Of a stretch of DNA of 64,000 bases, positions 8,545-18,364 are shown one piece after another. The notes under the pieces were generated by a model that was given only the letters and a program-made list of their open reading frames with translations, was not told the origin of the DNA and ran no database searches. The first letter of the stretch is position 1. Each line of letters opens with the position of its first letter. The position numbers were made by a program, and so were the translations under genes. The stretch lies in assembly GCA_902774395.1 (NCBI GenBank), contig CACYIK010000002.1:1-64000 (forward strand). Direction: 5' to 3'. The DNA comes from an uncultured Bacteroidota bacterium. Lineage in GTDB: Bacteria; Bacteroidota; Bacteroidia; Bacteroidales; P3.

Positions 8545-8945
8545 GACAAAATCATTCCCTATATATAAAGAGTAACGGATGACCTTTTTGGCTCACACTT
8601 TTAACTTTTTTTTTCAGCAACAGCCCTTTTCGCCCCTTTTTTGCCGTTTGCAACTCGCTATAAATCAATGTCTGAAAAAAATTCCTCTCTTACTCCTCTC
8701 TTACTTCCCTCCAATCCCTCACATTAAGAAAAACTACACAAGTAAGCGATAATAAGGAGAGAGTAACGTTATAATTACCCTCTTGCGGACCTCGAAAAAG
8801 GTCTCGCCGTGTAAATTATTTTTTGTCAATTAAAAAAAATACTTTTTCGATAAAAAAATTACGATTTTTGTCGAAAACATGGTTTTTATTTCGTATATTT
8901 GCATTTTTAAATCAGTACAATTAAAAACGTATAACATTAAAAGAT
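8545..8945. other. 401-bp divergent intergenic region
   Basis: AT-rich gap between the minus-strand CHU_C gene and the frd operon. It contains two copies of the 11-mer CCTCTCTTACT (8685-8706 region), a partly complementary GGAGAGAGTAACG further on (8756-8768), and the frd promoter box at 8894. I see no gene or RNA gene in it. Confidence 0.7.
8894..8901 (+). promoter_or_regulatory. Bacteroidota -7 box (TATATTTG) before the frd operon
   Basis: TATATTTG fits TAnnTTTG. It lies 45 bp before the sdhC/frdC start. A TTTTTG at 8865-8870 could be the -33 element, but at 23 bp the spacer is a little long. Confidence 0.65.
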
Positions 8946-9899
8946 ATGGATTTACCCAAGATTCACTCCATTACCAAGAAGCTGTTTGTGGCCTTGGTTG
9001 GCGGTTTCCTGCTGCTGTTCCTGCTATTCCACATGACGGCCAACCTCTTCATCCTGCGCCATGATGACGGCACATGGTACTCAGCCTTCTGCCACTTCAT
9101 GGGCACCAACTGGGTGGTGAAGATCTTCGAGATTGTGCTCCTCGGCGTCATCGCCCTGCACATCCTGCTGACCATGTGGCTGGCCTTCACCAACCGTCTG
9201 GCCCGTCCCGTGCGCTACCACCAGGCTTCGCGCTCGAAGACGCACCCCGGCTCCAAGCTGATGATTTGGACCGGCATCCTCATCTTCGTCTGCCTTGGCA
9301 TCCACTTCTACGACTTCTACATGGTCAAGATTGGCGTGGTGAAAGGCGACTATATGGTTGAGGTAGAAGAGCTGCAGAACGAGGATGTCAACTCCATCCT
9401 CCAGTATTCCGCCCAGAGCGGCATGGCCCCCGCCGACGTGGTGGCCAGCGTGGAGAACCAGATGGCCATGTTTGCCGACCAGATGACTCCCGAGCAGCAG
9501 GCCGAAATGAAGGGCAACCTCGACAAACTGCACGCCGCCGTGCCTGTCGCCGAGCTCATCGCCACGGGTCAGCGCAGCGAGGACGGCAAATGGATTCGTC
9601 ACCTCAACTACGACCAGCGCACCATGCTCAAGGAGAAGGCCCCCGACTGCGGCGTGGAGCCCGACTTCTACTTCATGACGCGTGACAAGTTCAGCCACCT
9701 GCATATCGTCATCGGCTACCTCGTCTTCTTCGTCATCATCTTCTTCCACCTGATGCACGCCTTCCCGTCGGTCTTCCAGACCCTCGGCCTGAACAACTAC
9801 AAGTACAACCCCATCATCGAAGCCCTCGGCAAGATCTACACCTGGATCATCGTCCTCGGCTTCGCCTCGGTGCCGATACTGGTCTACTTCGGACTTTAA
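8946..9899 (+). CDS. frdC: Fumarate reductase/succinate dehydrogenase cytochrome b subunit
   Basis: 317 residues, membrane anchor of the quinol:fumarate reductase. Five hydrophobic helices lie near 12-36, 55-82, 105-130, 250-275 and 295-316. Candidate haem-ligand histidines are H29, H72, H120 and H267, the four-His arrangement of di-haem anchors. About residues 137-250 between helices III and IV form a soluble, charged insertion (for example ADQMTPEQQAEMKGNLDKL). Family members known to me are about 220-260 residues and lack it. It is first in the frdCAB operon. Confidence 0.93.
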   Translation: MDLPKIHSITKKLFVALVGGFLLLFLLFHMTANLFILRHDDGTWYSAFCHFMGTNWVVKIFEIVLLGVIALHILLTMWLAFTNRLARPVRYHQASRSKTHPGSKLMIWTGILIFVCLGIHFYDFYMVKIGVVKGDYMVEVEELQNEDVNSILQYSAQSGMAPADVVASVENQMAMFADQMTPEQQAEMKGNLDKLHAAVPVAELIATGQRSEDGKWIRHLNYDQRTMLKEKAPDCGVEPDFYFMTRDKFSHLHIVIGYLVFFVIIFFHLMHAFPSVFQTLGLNNYKYNPIIEALGKIYTWIIVLGFASVPILVYFGL

Positions 9900-9953
9900 G
9901 TCCTTAAAGACCTTAAAGACCCTAAAGACCTTAATGACCTTAAAGACCTTAAA
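9900..9953. repeat. 9-bp array (GACCTTAAA), 6 copies, frdC-frdA gap
   Basis: Six 9-mers (GTCCTTAAA, GACCTTAAA, GACCCTAAA, GACCTTAAT, GACCTTAAA, GACCTTAAA) fill the gap from just after the frdC stop to 3 bp before the frdA start. Same family as 1337-1381 inside nqrA. Confidence 0.92.
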
Positions 9954-9956
9954 GCA

Positions 9957-11909
<1,953 letters not shown>

Positions 11910-11912
11910 TGC

Positions 11913-11993
11913 GTGAATTTGTGAATTCGTAAATTCGTGAATCGCTTACGCAAGCAAAGACTAACACATTAACGCATTAACACATTAACACAT
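11913..11993. repeat. Two 8-bp arrays in the frdA-frdB gap
   Basis: 11913-11944 repeats GTGAATTC (4 copies) and 11962-11993 repeats TAACACAT (4 copies). Together they make up most of the 92-bp gap. The TAACACAT family recurs between rnfC and rnfD. Confidence 0.88.
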
Positions 11994-12001
11994 TCGATAA
12001 G

Positions 12002-12760
12002 ATGAAATTCAAACTCCATATCTGGCGCCAGGAGAACGCCCGCGCCAAAGGGCACTTCGAGACCTATGACATCGACAATATCAGTGCCGACTGCTCGTTC
12101 CTCGAGATGCTCGACCAGCTCAACGAGAAGCTGATCAACGACCACATCGCCCACCCCGTGTGCTTCGACAACGACTGCCGCGAGGGCATCTGCGGCATGT
12201 GCGGCCTTTACATCAACGGCCGTCCCCACGGCAACGACGACGGCGTCACCACCTGCCAGCTCCACATGCGCCACTTCAAAGATGGCGACGAGATCTGGGT
12301 GGAGCCGTGGCGTGCCAAGGCCTTCCCCATCATCAAAGACCTGGTGGTCGACCGCACGGCCTTCGACAAGATCATCCAGGCCGGCGGCTATATCAGCGCC
12401 ACCACCGGCGGCGTGCCCGACGCCAACAACATCCTCATTCCAAAGCACAAGGCAGACCAGTCCATGGATGCCGCCGCCTGCATCGGCTGTGGCGCCTGTG
12501 TGGCAGCCTGTAAGAACGCCAGCGCCATGCTCTTCGTGGGTGCCAAGGTGAGCCATCTGGCATTGCTCCCCCAGGGACGTCCCGAAGCACAGGACCGCGT
12601 CAGGAAGATGGTCTGCAAGATGGACGAGCTGGGCTTCGGCTCCTGCACCAACACCTACGCCTGCGAGGCCGAGTGTCCGAAGCAAATCAAGCGTCAAAAC
12701 ATCGCCCGCCTCAACCGCAACTGGATAGGTCAAATGTTCGGCCGCGACCGCAACGAGTAG
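12002..12760 (+). CDS. frdB: Fumarate reductase/succinate dehydrogenase iron-sulfur subunit
   Basis: 252 residues. N-terminal plant-type ferredoxin domain with [15 protein letters not shown] for the [2Fe-2S] cluster. The C-terminal domain has [14 protein letters not shown] and [10 protein letters not shown] for the [4Fe-4S] and [3Fe-4S] clusters. It carries electrons between FrdC haems and FrdA flavin. Last gene of frdCAB; a hairpin follows the stop. Confidence 0.96.
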   Translation: MKFKLHIWRQENARAKGHFETYDIDNISADCSFLEMLDQLNEKLINDHIAHPVCFDNDCREGICGMCGLYINGRPHGNDDGVTTCQLHMRHFKDGDEIWVEPWRAKAFPIIKDLVVDRTAFDKIIQAGGYISATTGGVPDANNILIPKHKADQSMDAAACIGCGACVAACKNASAMLFVGAKVSHLALLPQGRPEAQDRVRKMVCKMDELGFGSCTNTYACEAECPKQIKRQNIARLNRNWIGQMFGRDRNE

Positions 12761-12778
12761 CCAATGCATTCATTATCA

Positions 12779-12806
12779 GCAAGCCGCCACACCATTGGCG
12801 GCTTGC
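12779..12806 (+). terminator. Hairpin after frdB
   Basis: Perfect 10-bp stem GCAAGCCGCC / GGCGGCTTGC with an 8-base loop, 19 bp after the frdB stop, followed by TTTG. The T-run is short. A second perfect stem TATCACCA/TGGTGATA follows at 12820-12839. Confidence 0.7.
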
Positions 12807-12861
12807 TTTGCATACCTAGTATCACCACCATTGGTGATAGTTCCGTTCCTCAGAAAGTTCG

Positions 12862-12869
12862 TAATTTTG
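12862..12869 (+). promoter_or_regulatory. Bacteroidota -7 box (TAATTTTG) before the CDF gene
   Basis: TAATTTTG matches TAnnTTTG and lies 48 bp before the CDF start. No clear -33 TTTG at the normal distance. Confidence 0.6.
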
Positions 12870-12916
12870 CAAACTGAAAATAAAGCTCAATCAAAACCAA
12901 AAAAACAAACAAAATT

Positions 12917-13900
12917 ATGGAACATATACACGAAAACCACCACGAAGAACATGAACACTGCCTCGCACACGGGCATCATGAACACCACGACCACCACGAG
13001 CATGGCCACGGACATCACCACCACCACGCGCACGCGATAGAGAAGCTGTCTACTGTCTATATAGTGGCTGTGGCGCTCAACCTGGCCTTCGTCATCGTCG
13101 AGGCCGTCGCGGGCTTCATCGGCAACTCGCTAGGCCTGCTCTCCGACGCAGGCCACAACCTCAGCGACGTCTTCTCGCTGCTGTTGGCCATGGTGGCCCT
13201 CAAGCTCGCCTCGAGCCACGCCACCAAGCGCTTCACCTATGGCCACCGCAAGGCCTCGGTGCTCATCTCGCTGCTCAACGCCATCATCCTCCTCGTCGCC
13301 GTCGGCGCCATCATCGTCGAGAGCGTGGAGAAATTCTTCACCCCCTCGGAGGTCAACGGAACCCTCATCATCTGGACTGCCGCCGTGGGCATCGTCATCA
13401 ACGGCGTCACCGCCTGGATCCTCAGCCGCCAGAACCAACACGACATCAACACCCGCGGAGCCTTCCTGCACATGCTGGCCGACACTCTGGTGAGCGTCGG
13501 CGTGGTGGTCTCCGGCGTGGTCATCAACCTCACCGGCTGGACCCTCGTCGACCCCATCATCGGCCTCGTCATCGCCGTCGTCATCCTCGTCTCCACCTGG
13601 AGCCTGCTGAGCGAGAGCCTCCGCATGAGCACCGATGCTGTGCCCGAAGGCTTCGACGTCGACGACATACGCAACAGCATCTCCGCCATCGATGGCGTCC
13701 TCAACGTGCACCACCTGCATATCTGGGCCATCTCGACGACGGAGACGGCACTCACCTGCCACATCGTCATCCCCGACGCAAGCCTGTTAGAGGAGGTCAC
13801 CGACCGTGTGAAAGAGCACCTCGACGGAATGAACATCCACCACAGCACCCTGGAGCTGGAGACGAAGAGTTCGCATTGCAAAGATGTGAACTGCTGCTAG
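12917..13900 (+). CDS. Cation diffusion facilitator, CzcD/ZitB type metal exporter
   Basis: 327 residues. The first ~40 residues are a His-rich metal-binding tail (runs such as HGHGHHHHHAHA). Six membrane helices follow, with the two HxxxD metal sites in SDAGHNLSD (helix 2) and HMLADTL (helix 5), then a C-terminal cytoplasmic domain with VHHLHIWAI. It exports Zn2+ or a similar divalent metal using the proton gradient. It has its own promoter box and a terminator-like hairpin downstream. Confidence 0.92.
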   Translation: MEHIHENHHEEHEHCLAHGHHEHHDHHEHGHGHHHHHAHAIEKLSTVYIVAVALNLAFVIVEAVAGFIGNSLGLLSDAGHNLSDVFSLLLAMVALKLASSHATKRFTYGHRKASVLISLLNAIILLVAVGAIIVESVEKFFTPSEVNGTLIIWTAAVGIVINGVTAWILSRQNQHDINTRGAFLHMLADTLVSVGVVVSGVVINLTGWTLVDPIIGLVIAVVILVSTWSLLSESLRMSTDAVPEGFDVDDIRNSISAIDGVLNVHHLHIWAISTTETALTCHIVIPDASLLEEVTDRVKEHLDGMNIHHSTLELETKSSHCKDVNCC

Positions 13901-13906
13901 CAATTG

Positions 13907-14078
13907 AAAGAAAACCCCTAACGGGGTAATGGAATGAATTTAAGAGCGGACGAAAACAGCTATTAAAAGAAAACGCCTAAAGGCGTATAAGCCCCTACGA
14001 GGAAATACCCCGTAGGGGTTTTCTATTAATAGCAAAACGCAAAAAAGCAGAACGATTATACCCCGTAGGGGTTTTCTT
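13907..14078. repeat. Cluster of palindromic CCCCTACGGGG-type repeats
   Basis: Three copies of a palindromic element: a partial one at 13910-13933; a complete one at about 13963-14033, whose ends GCTATTAAAAGAAAACGCCT and AGGGGTTTTCTATTAATAGC are inverted; and a half copy at 14057-14080. The same family appears at 61910-62012. Confidence 0.8.
13992..14024 (+). terminator. Hairpin plus T-run within the palindromic repeat
   Basis: CCCCTACG (13992-13999) pairs with CGTAGGGG (14011-14018) and is followed by TTTTCT. It could end the CDF transcript. The structure is part of the repeat, so any terminator role is inferred. Confidence 0.55.
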
Positions 14079-15077
14079 TTAGTATTGTATCCGCAGTTGC
14101 ACTCCGTCAATCTCGGGGCTGGAGGTCACGCCCTGTGCCTCCATGTCAATCAGCGGCTCCTTGTAATCCAATATACCCATTATCATATCTACAACGTCCT
14201 TGCTTTCTAGTTCGATAACCTCGAACGGCATATCGCCAGGCACCTTCACAGGAAAACTCTTCTGGGCATAGCCGACAGTCGAAAAAAAGAACTCATATTC
14301 ACCTTCCCCCAGCTCTAGCTTGAAGTTTCCGTCGAAATCGGTGCTAGTTCCAGTCACCACCTTTCCGTCCTCCTTAACTATGACATTGACAAACGGCAGA
14401 GGCTCCTTGGTCTTGAGGTCCACCACAGTGCCCTTGGTTTCGAACGCCACCGCCACAAGTCCCATCATAGATGTCTCCAGTCCCACTGTATCCACCTTAG
14501 GAAAATCGAAAATGTTACAAGTGTTAGGACTGTAAGTCAATTCCATAACACACTGTTCCTCGCTCCTTCGCACCCTCACATCGCGACGGTATTCATTATA
14601 TCCCATAAATCGAACTACCAGTGTATAATTCCCTTTCTGGACAGTGAAACGGTAGCGGCCGTCAAAATCGGTTTGCACCACCATGGCCTTCGTGGTGTCC
14701 TTATAGAGCATCACCTCTGCATACGGTATCGGCTCGTGGGTTCTCTCGTCGACCACCACGCCCGTCACCTCGCACTCGTCCACCTGCCGCTCATGCGATG
14801 GCGGTAGTTTTTCGGTCTCAGTACTTTGCGCAGCGGCGCTGCCGGTGACACCCAGTGTCAGCGCCAGACCTGCCACCGTGGCCACCTTGCCCATGCGTAT
14901 CTTCTGAGCCAAGGCGTTCTCGAGGTACCGCACCTCGCTCTCGCATCTCGGACAGGTGCCCTTGCAGGGCCCGTGGTAGGTGCACTCCGGAATTTCTAAC
15001 TCTATGCCATTCTCCTCGGCGATACGGCGACGTACCGCCTTGAGTTCCTTGCAGATATCTTTACCGTGATTTTTCAT
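14079..15077 (-). CDS. Cys-motif membrane protein with two carboxypeptidase-regulatory-like domains
   Basis: 332 residues from ATG at 15077, just after the upstream paralogue's stop. The N-terminus holds C32, C38, C42 and C45 (CTYHGPCKGTCPRCESE), a likely metal knuckle. A hydrophobic segment follows (about 63-83, ending GSAAAQ), then two CarboxypepD_reg-like beta domains near 95-150 and 215-270, with the repeated pattern GVVVDERTHEPIPYAEV and GTVVDLKTKEPLPFVNV. The C-terminus VQLRIQY is shared with the neighbour. An upstream TTG start was rejected. The stop lies at the end of a palindromic repeat. Function unknown. Confidence 0.8.
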   Translation of the reverse strand: MKNHGKDICKELKAVRRRIAEENGIELEIPECTYHGPCKGTCPRCESEVRYLENALAQKIRMGKVATVAGLALTLGVTGSAAAQSTETEKLPPSHERQVDECEVTGVVVDERTHEPIPYAEVMLYKDTTKAMVVQTDFDGRYRFTVQKGNYTLVVRFMGYNEYRRDVRVRRSEEQCVMELTYSPNTCNIFDFPKVDTVGLETSMMGLVAVAFETKGTVVDLKTKEPLPFVNVIVKEDGKVVTGTSTDFDGNFKLELGEGEYEFFFSTVGYAQKSFPVKVPGDMPFEVIELESKDVVDMIMGILDYKEPLIDMEAQGVTSSPEIDGVQLRIQY

Positions 15078-15078
15078 A

Positions 15079-15753
15079 TCAATATTGTATCCGCAGCGGG
15101 ACACCGTCGATCTTCATCTCAGACTCCTGCCCCGACGAAGATGGGTCTATTAGCGGTGCCTCGCCAGCTTCGATGATAACAATGCCCTCCAGCGGCTGAG
15201 CTGTAGGTTCCAACTCGATGGCATCAAGCGGTTTATCGATAGGCACCTTCACTGGAAAACTCTTCTCGGCATAACCGACACACATAATCGTAAATTCATA
15301 TTCACCTTCCTTCAGCTTTAGCTTGAAGTTGCCGTCGAAATCTGTGCAACCTCCGGACACCGTCTTTCCATCCTTCTTGACTATGATATTGACAAACGGC
15401 AGAGGCTCCTTGGTCTTCTCGTCTCTTACCACTCCTTCAACCCAAAAATGCCTCGGCTCCTGGCAAACGCGGGCCGTGTCGGCTGGATTGGAAGAAATAG
15501 TGCTTTGCGCAGCGGCGCTGCCAGTGACGCCCAGCGTCAGCGCCAGACCCGCCACCGTGGCCACCTTGCCCATGCGGATCTTCTGGGCCAAGGCGTTCTC
15601 GAGGTAGCGCACCTCGCTCTCGCACCTCGGACAGGTGCCCTTGCAGGGCCCGTGGTAGGTGCACTCCGGAATTTCTAACTCAATGCCGTTCTCCTCGGCG
15701 ATACGGCGACGTACCGCCTTGAGTTCCTTACAGATATTTTTTCCATGGTTCAT
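15079..15753 (-). CDS. Cys-motif membrane protein with one carboxypeptidase-regulatory-like domain
   Basis: 224 residues. The first ~83 are nearly identical to the downstream neighbour: the same CTYHGPCKGTCPRCESE knuckle and the same hydrophobic segment ending GSAAAQ. One CarboxypepD_reg-like domain follows (GVVRDEKTKEPLPFVNI...). The C-terminus ends VPLRIQY. The pair is a tandem duplication with different domain counts. The Cys knuckle would stay cytoplasmic if the hydrophobic stretch is an anchor, or be removed if it is a signal peptide. Only 1 bp separates the genes. Function unknown. Confidence 0.8.
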   Translation of the reverse strand: MNHGKNICKELKAVRRRIAEENGIELEIPECTYHGPCKGTCPRCESEVRYLENALAQKIRMGKVATVAGLALTLGVTGSAAAQSTISSNPADTARVCQEPRHFWVEGVVRDEKTKEPLPFVNIIVKKDGKTVSGGCTDFDGNFKLKLKEGEYEFTIMCVGYAEKSFPVKVPIDKPLDAIELEPTAQPLEGIVIIEAGEAPLIDPSSSGQESEMKIDGVPLRIQY

Positions 15754-15875
15754 ATTGTTAGAAACGCGAAAAAAGATAAAATATTATCCCCCCAAAACAA
15801 AATTTTAGAAAATAGTCACCGCCATCGGAGTGAGTTTTTCCTTCCATCAAGGAGTATATATGGTCATCTGTTTTT

Positions 15876-15937
15876 CGTTCGTTTAACGTTCGTTTAACGT
15901 TCGTTTAACGTTTTATATCGAAAAACGAACGTTAAAC
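15876..15937. repeat. 11-bp direct repeats (CGTTTAACGTT) with an inverted copy
   Basis: Three CGTTTAACGTT units in tandem (15880-15912) are followed after a short AT spacer by the inverted sequence CGAACGTTAAAC (15926-15937). This pairs perfectly over 12 bp with GTTTAACGTTCG upstream. The spacing of one helical turn and the symmetry resemble operator or iteron sites. Confidence 0.8.
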
Positions 15938-16019
15938 TATCATATATCAAACGAAGAAAATAGATAGTCGACTAGGGGTTTGCGGGTAGCTTTTTTTTCG
16001 CAATATAAAAAAAAAATTG

Positions 16020-16027
16020 TATATTTG
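16020..16027 (+). promoter_or_regulatory. Bacteroidota -7 box (TATATTTG) before the DPP-IV gene
   Basis: TATATTTG fits TAnnTTTG. Initiation should fall around 16033, which rules out the in-frame ATG at 16033 as the start and supports 16063. Confidence 0.65.
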
Positions 16028-16062
16028 CATTTTTGAATATATATAAAAACAAACTATCAGAC

Positions 16063-18288
16063 ATGAGAAAACTGCTTGTTATATTGACATTTGCAATGAT
16101 CGGTAGCATGGGTGCCTCCATGGCACAAACGAAGAATATCACCCTGGAGGATATCTGGACCAAGGGTACTTTCCGTGCGAAGGGTGTCTACGGCATCCGC
16201 TCGATGGCCGACGGCGAACACTACTGCACCATGACCCGTACGGGCATCGCCAAGTACAGCTACGCCAAAGGCGAGAAGGTGGCCGATGTGTGCCTCTTCA
16301 ACAGCCCCGAGATGGGCAAGAAGGCCAAGCCCCTGCCCCCCATCGAAAGCTATGAGTTCAGCGCCGACGAGCAGAAAATACTGCTCAGCAGCGGCTTCGA
16401 GCCCCTCTACCGTCACAGCGGCGTGAGCGACTACTACATCTACGATGTTCAGGCGAAGACTTTCACTAAGATCAGCAACAATGGCAAGCAGCGCCTCTCT
16501 ACCCTCAGCCCCGACGGCACCAAGGTGGCCTTTGTGCGCGACAACAACCTCTACTGGATGGACCTCGCCACCCTGGAGGAGCATGCCATCACCACCGACG
16601 GCAAGGTGAACGAAATCATCAACGGCACCACCGACTGGGTCTACGAAGAGGAATTCGCCATCACCAAGGGTTTTGAATGGAGCCCCGACTCGAAGAAGAT
16701 TGCCTACATGCGCTTCGACGAGAGCAAGGTGAAGGAATACAATATGCAGATGTGGGGTGCCCTCTATCCCGAGGACTACAAGTTCAAATACCCCAAAGCC
16801 GGCGAGGACAACTCGAAGGTGGAGATGTGGATATACAATCTTGAGCAGGGCAACGCAGCACGCTGCCTCGTCACCGACAAGACTTGGGAGTATATCCCCC
16901 GCTTCCAGTGGACCAACAACGCCAACGTGCTGGCCGTGATGCGCATGAACCGTCTGCAGAACACCATGCAGATTTTGAGTGTGAACGCTCAATCGCTGAG
17001 CAACACGCTGCTCTACGCGGAGCAGTGCGACACCTACGTCGACGTGCCCGACACCTGGAAGTTCATCACCGTGGGCAAGGGCAAGAAAGCCAAGGAGCAG
17101 ATGCTCATCACCAGCGAGAAGGACGGCTATCGCCATATCTACCTCTATGACATGCAAGGCAACCTCGTCAAGCAGGTGACCACCGGCGACTTCGAAGTCT
17201 GCGAGGTGGTCGGTGTGGACGTGGCAAACCAGAAGTTCTACTTCACCAGCCGCGAACTCGGACCCATCAACAAGGGCCTCTTCGTCATCGGCTTCGACGG
17301 CAAGGGCAAGCACAGCCTCAACGACATCTCCGTCATTGGCAATATGCAGCTGGGCACCTATGACGCCACCTTCAGCAACGGCTGCAAGTACTATATCCGC
17401 ACCTGGAGCGACGCCAACCATGCCCCCGTCTACACCCTGCACAACGCCAAAGGCAAGAAGATAAAAGTGCTCGAAGACAACGAGGCCTTGAACAACAAGA
17501 TGAAGGAATACGGCACCAAGAACAAGACCTTCGGCACCTTCACCACCACAAAGGGTACCGAGCTCAACTACTACACCATCAAACCCTCGAACTTCAAAGA
17601 GAGCAAGCACTACCCCGTGCTCATCTACGTCTATGGTGGTCCCGGCAACCAGCAGGTCAACAACAGCTACGGCTATAGCGACTACTACTGGTACCACATG
17701 CTGGCCGAGAAGGGCTATGTAATCTTCTGCTTCGATGGCCGTGGCACCGGTGGACGTGGTGCCGACTTCAAGAAGCAGACCTACAAGAACCTGGGACGCA
17801 TGGAGTGCGAAGACGCCATCGAAGCCGCCCGCTGGCTGGGTCAGCAGAGCTGGGTCGACAAAGAGCGTATCGGCATCTGGGGCTGGAGCTTCGGCGGCTA
17901 CCTCTCGACGCTCTCCATCCTCAAGGGCGACGATGTCTTCAAGACCGCCATCGCCGTGGCACCGGTGATGAACTGGCGCTACTACGACAACATCTACACC
18001 GAGCGCTTCCTCGCCCTGCCCCAGGACAACGCCAAGGGCTATGACGACAACTCGCCGCTGAACTTCGCCGAGCGTCTGAAAGGCAACTACCTGCTCATCC
18101 ACGGCACCGGCGACGACAACGTGCACTTCCAGAACTCGGCCGAGATGGTGGAGAAGCTGGAGAATGCCGGCAAGCAGTTCGAGTTCCGCATCTACCCCAA
18201 CAAGAACCACTCCATCTACGACAACACCGGCCGCACCCGCCTGAACCTCTACCAGCTGATGACGGACTTTATTTTGAGAAAATTATAA
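16063..18288 (+). CDS. S9B prolyl dipeptidyl peptidase (DPP-IV type)
   Basis: 741 residues from ATG at 16063. Signal peptide MRKLLVILTFAMIGSMGASM, then the DPP-IV beta-propeller (about 60-490) with the dipeptide-anchoring Glu pair in DWVYEEEF. The C-terminal alpha/beta hydrolase has Ser609 (GWSFGGY), Asp684 (GTGDDNVHF) and His716 (NKNHSIYD). Such enzymes remove X-Pro or X-Ala dipeptides in the periplasm and support peptide nutrition. The palindrome TCCCCTCCCTGCAGGGAGGG follows the gene. Confidence 0.93.
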   Translation: MRKLLVILTFAMIGSMGASMAQTKNITLEDIWTKGTFRAKGVYGIRSMADGEHYCTMTRTGIAKYSYAKGEKVADVCLFNSPEMGKKAKPLPPIESYEFSADEQKILLSSGFEPLYRHSGVSDYYIYDVQAKTFTKISNNGKQRLSTLSPDGTKVAFVRDNNLYWMDLATLEEHAITTDGKVNEIINGTTDWVYEEEFAITKGFEWSPDSKKIAYMRFDESKVKEYNMQMWGALYPEDYKFKYPKAGEDNSKVEMWIYNLEQGNAARCLVTDKTWEYIPRFQWTNNANVLAVMRMNRLQNTMQILSVNAQSLSNTLLYAEQCDTYVDVPDTWKFITVGKGKKAKEQMLITSEKDGYRHIYLYDMQGNLVKQVTTGDFEVCEVVGVDVANQKFYFTSRELGPINKGLFVIGFDGKGKHSLNDISVIGNMQLGTYDATFSNGCKYYIRTWSDANHAPVYTLHNAKGKKIKVLEDNEALNNKMKEYGTKNKTFGTFTTTKGTELNYYTIKPSNFKESKHYPVLIYVYGGPGNQQVNNSYGYSDYYWYHMLAEKGYVIFCFDGRGTGGRGADFKKQTYKNLGRMECEDAIEAARWLGQQSWVDKERIGIWGWSFGGYLSTLSILKGDDVFKTAIAVAPVMNWRYYDNIYTERFLALPQDNAKGYDDNSPLNFAERLKGNYLLIHGTGDDNVHFQNSAEMVEKLENAGKQFEFRIYPNKNHSIYDNTGRTRLNLYQLMTDFILRKL

Positions 18289-18291
18289 CAA

Positions 18292-18356
18292 CTACCCCCT
18301 CCCCCGTCCCCTCCCTGCAGGGAGGGGATGAAGGGGTGGGGGGAAAATAAGAATTA
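18292..18356. repeat. C-rich/G-rich inverted repeat after the DPP-IV gene
   Basis: Core palindrome of 22 bp centred on CTGCAG (18307-18328), extended by CCCCCTCCCCC on the left and GGGGTGGGGGG on the right. It would form a very strong hairpin in RNA, followed by AAAATAA rather than a T-run, so it is not a classic terminator on the plus strand. Confidence 0.75.
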
Positions 18357-18364
18357 GGAATTAT

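Larger units (their letters stand above)
15754..16062. other. 309-bp divergent intergenic region
   Basis: Very AT-rich gap between the Cys-motif pair and the DPP-IV gene. It holds the 11-bp array with inverted copy (15876-15937) and the -7 box at 16020. No gene seen. Confidence 0.75.

Noticed and set aside
8545..8945. RNA gene or riboswitch in the large divergent gap
   Set aside because: No tRNA-like arms, no strong conserved-looking hairpin and no recognisable riboswitch core; only an AT-rich tract, a small 11-mer repeat and the frd promoter box.
15876..15937. Replication origin (iterons)
   Set aside because: No DnaA box cluster (TTATCCACA) and no dnaA or replication initiator gene nearby; dnaG alone at 50 kb is not evidence of an origin.
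16057..18210. 717-codon minus-strand frame opposite the DPP-IV gene
   Set aside because: Shadow of the real gene; low-complexity hydrophobic/acidic translation without family motifs.
18292..18356. Classic terminator for the DPP-IV gene
   Set aside because: The stem is very strong but is followed by G/A-rich sequence rather than a T-run, so it is listed only as an inverted repeat.
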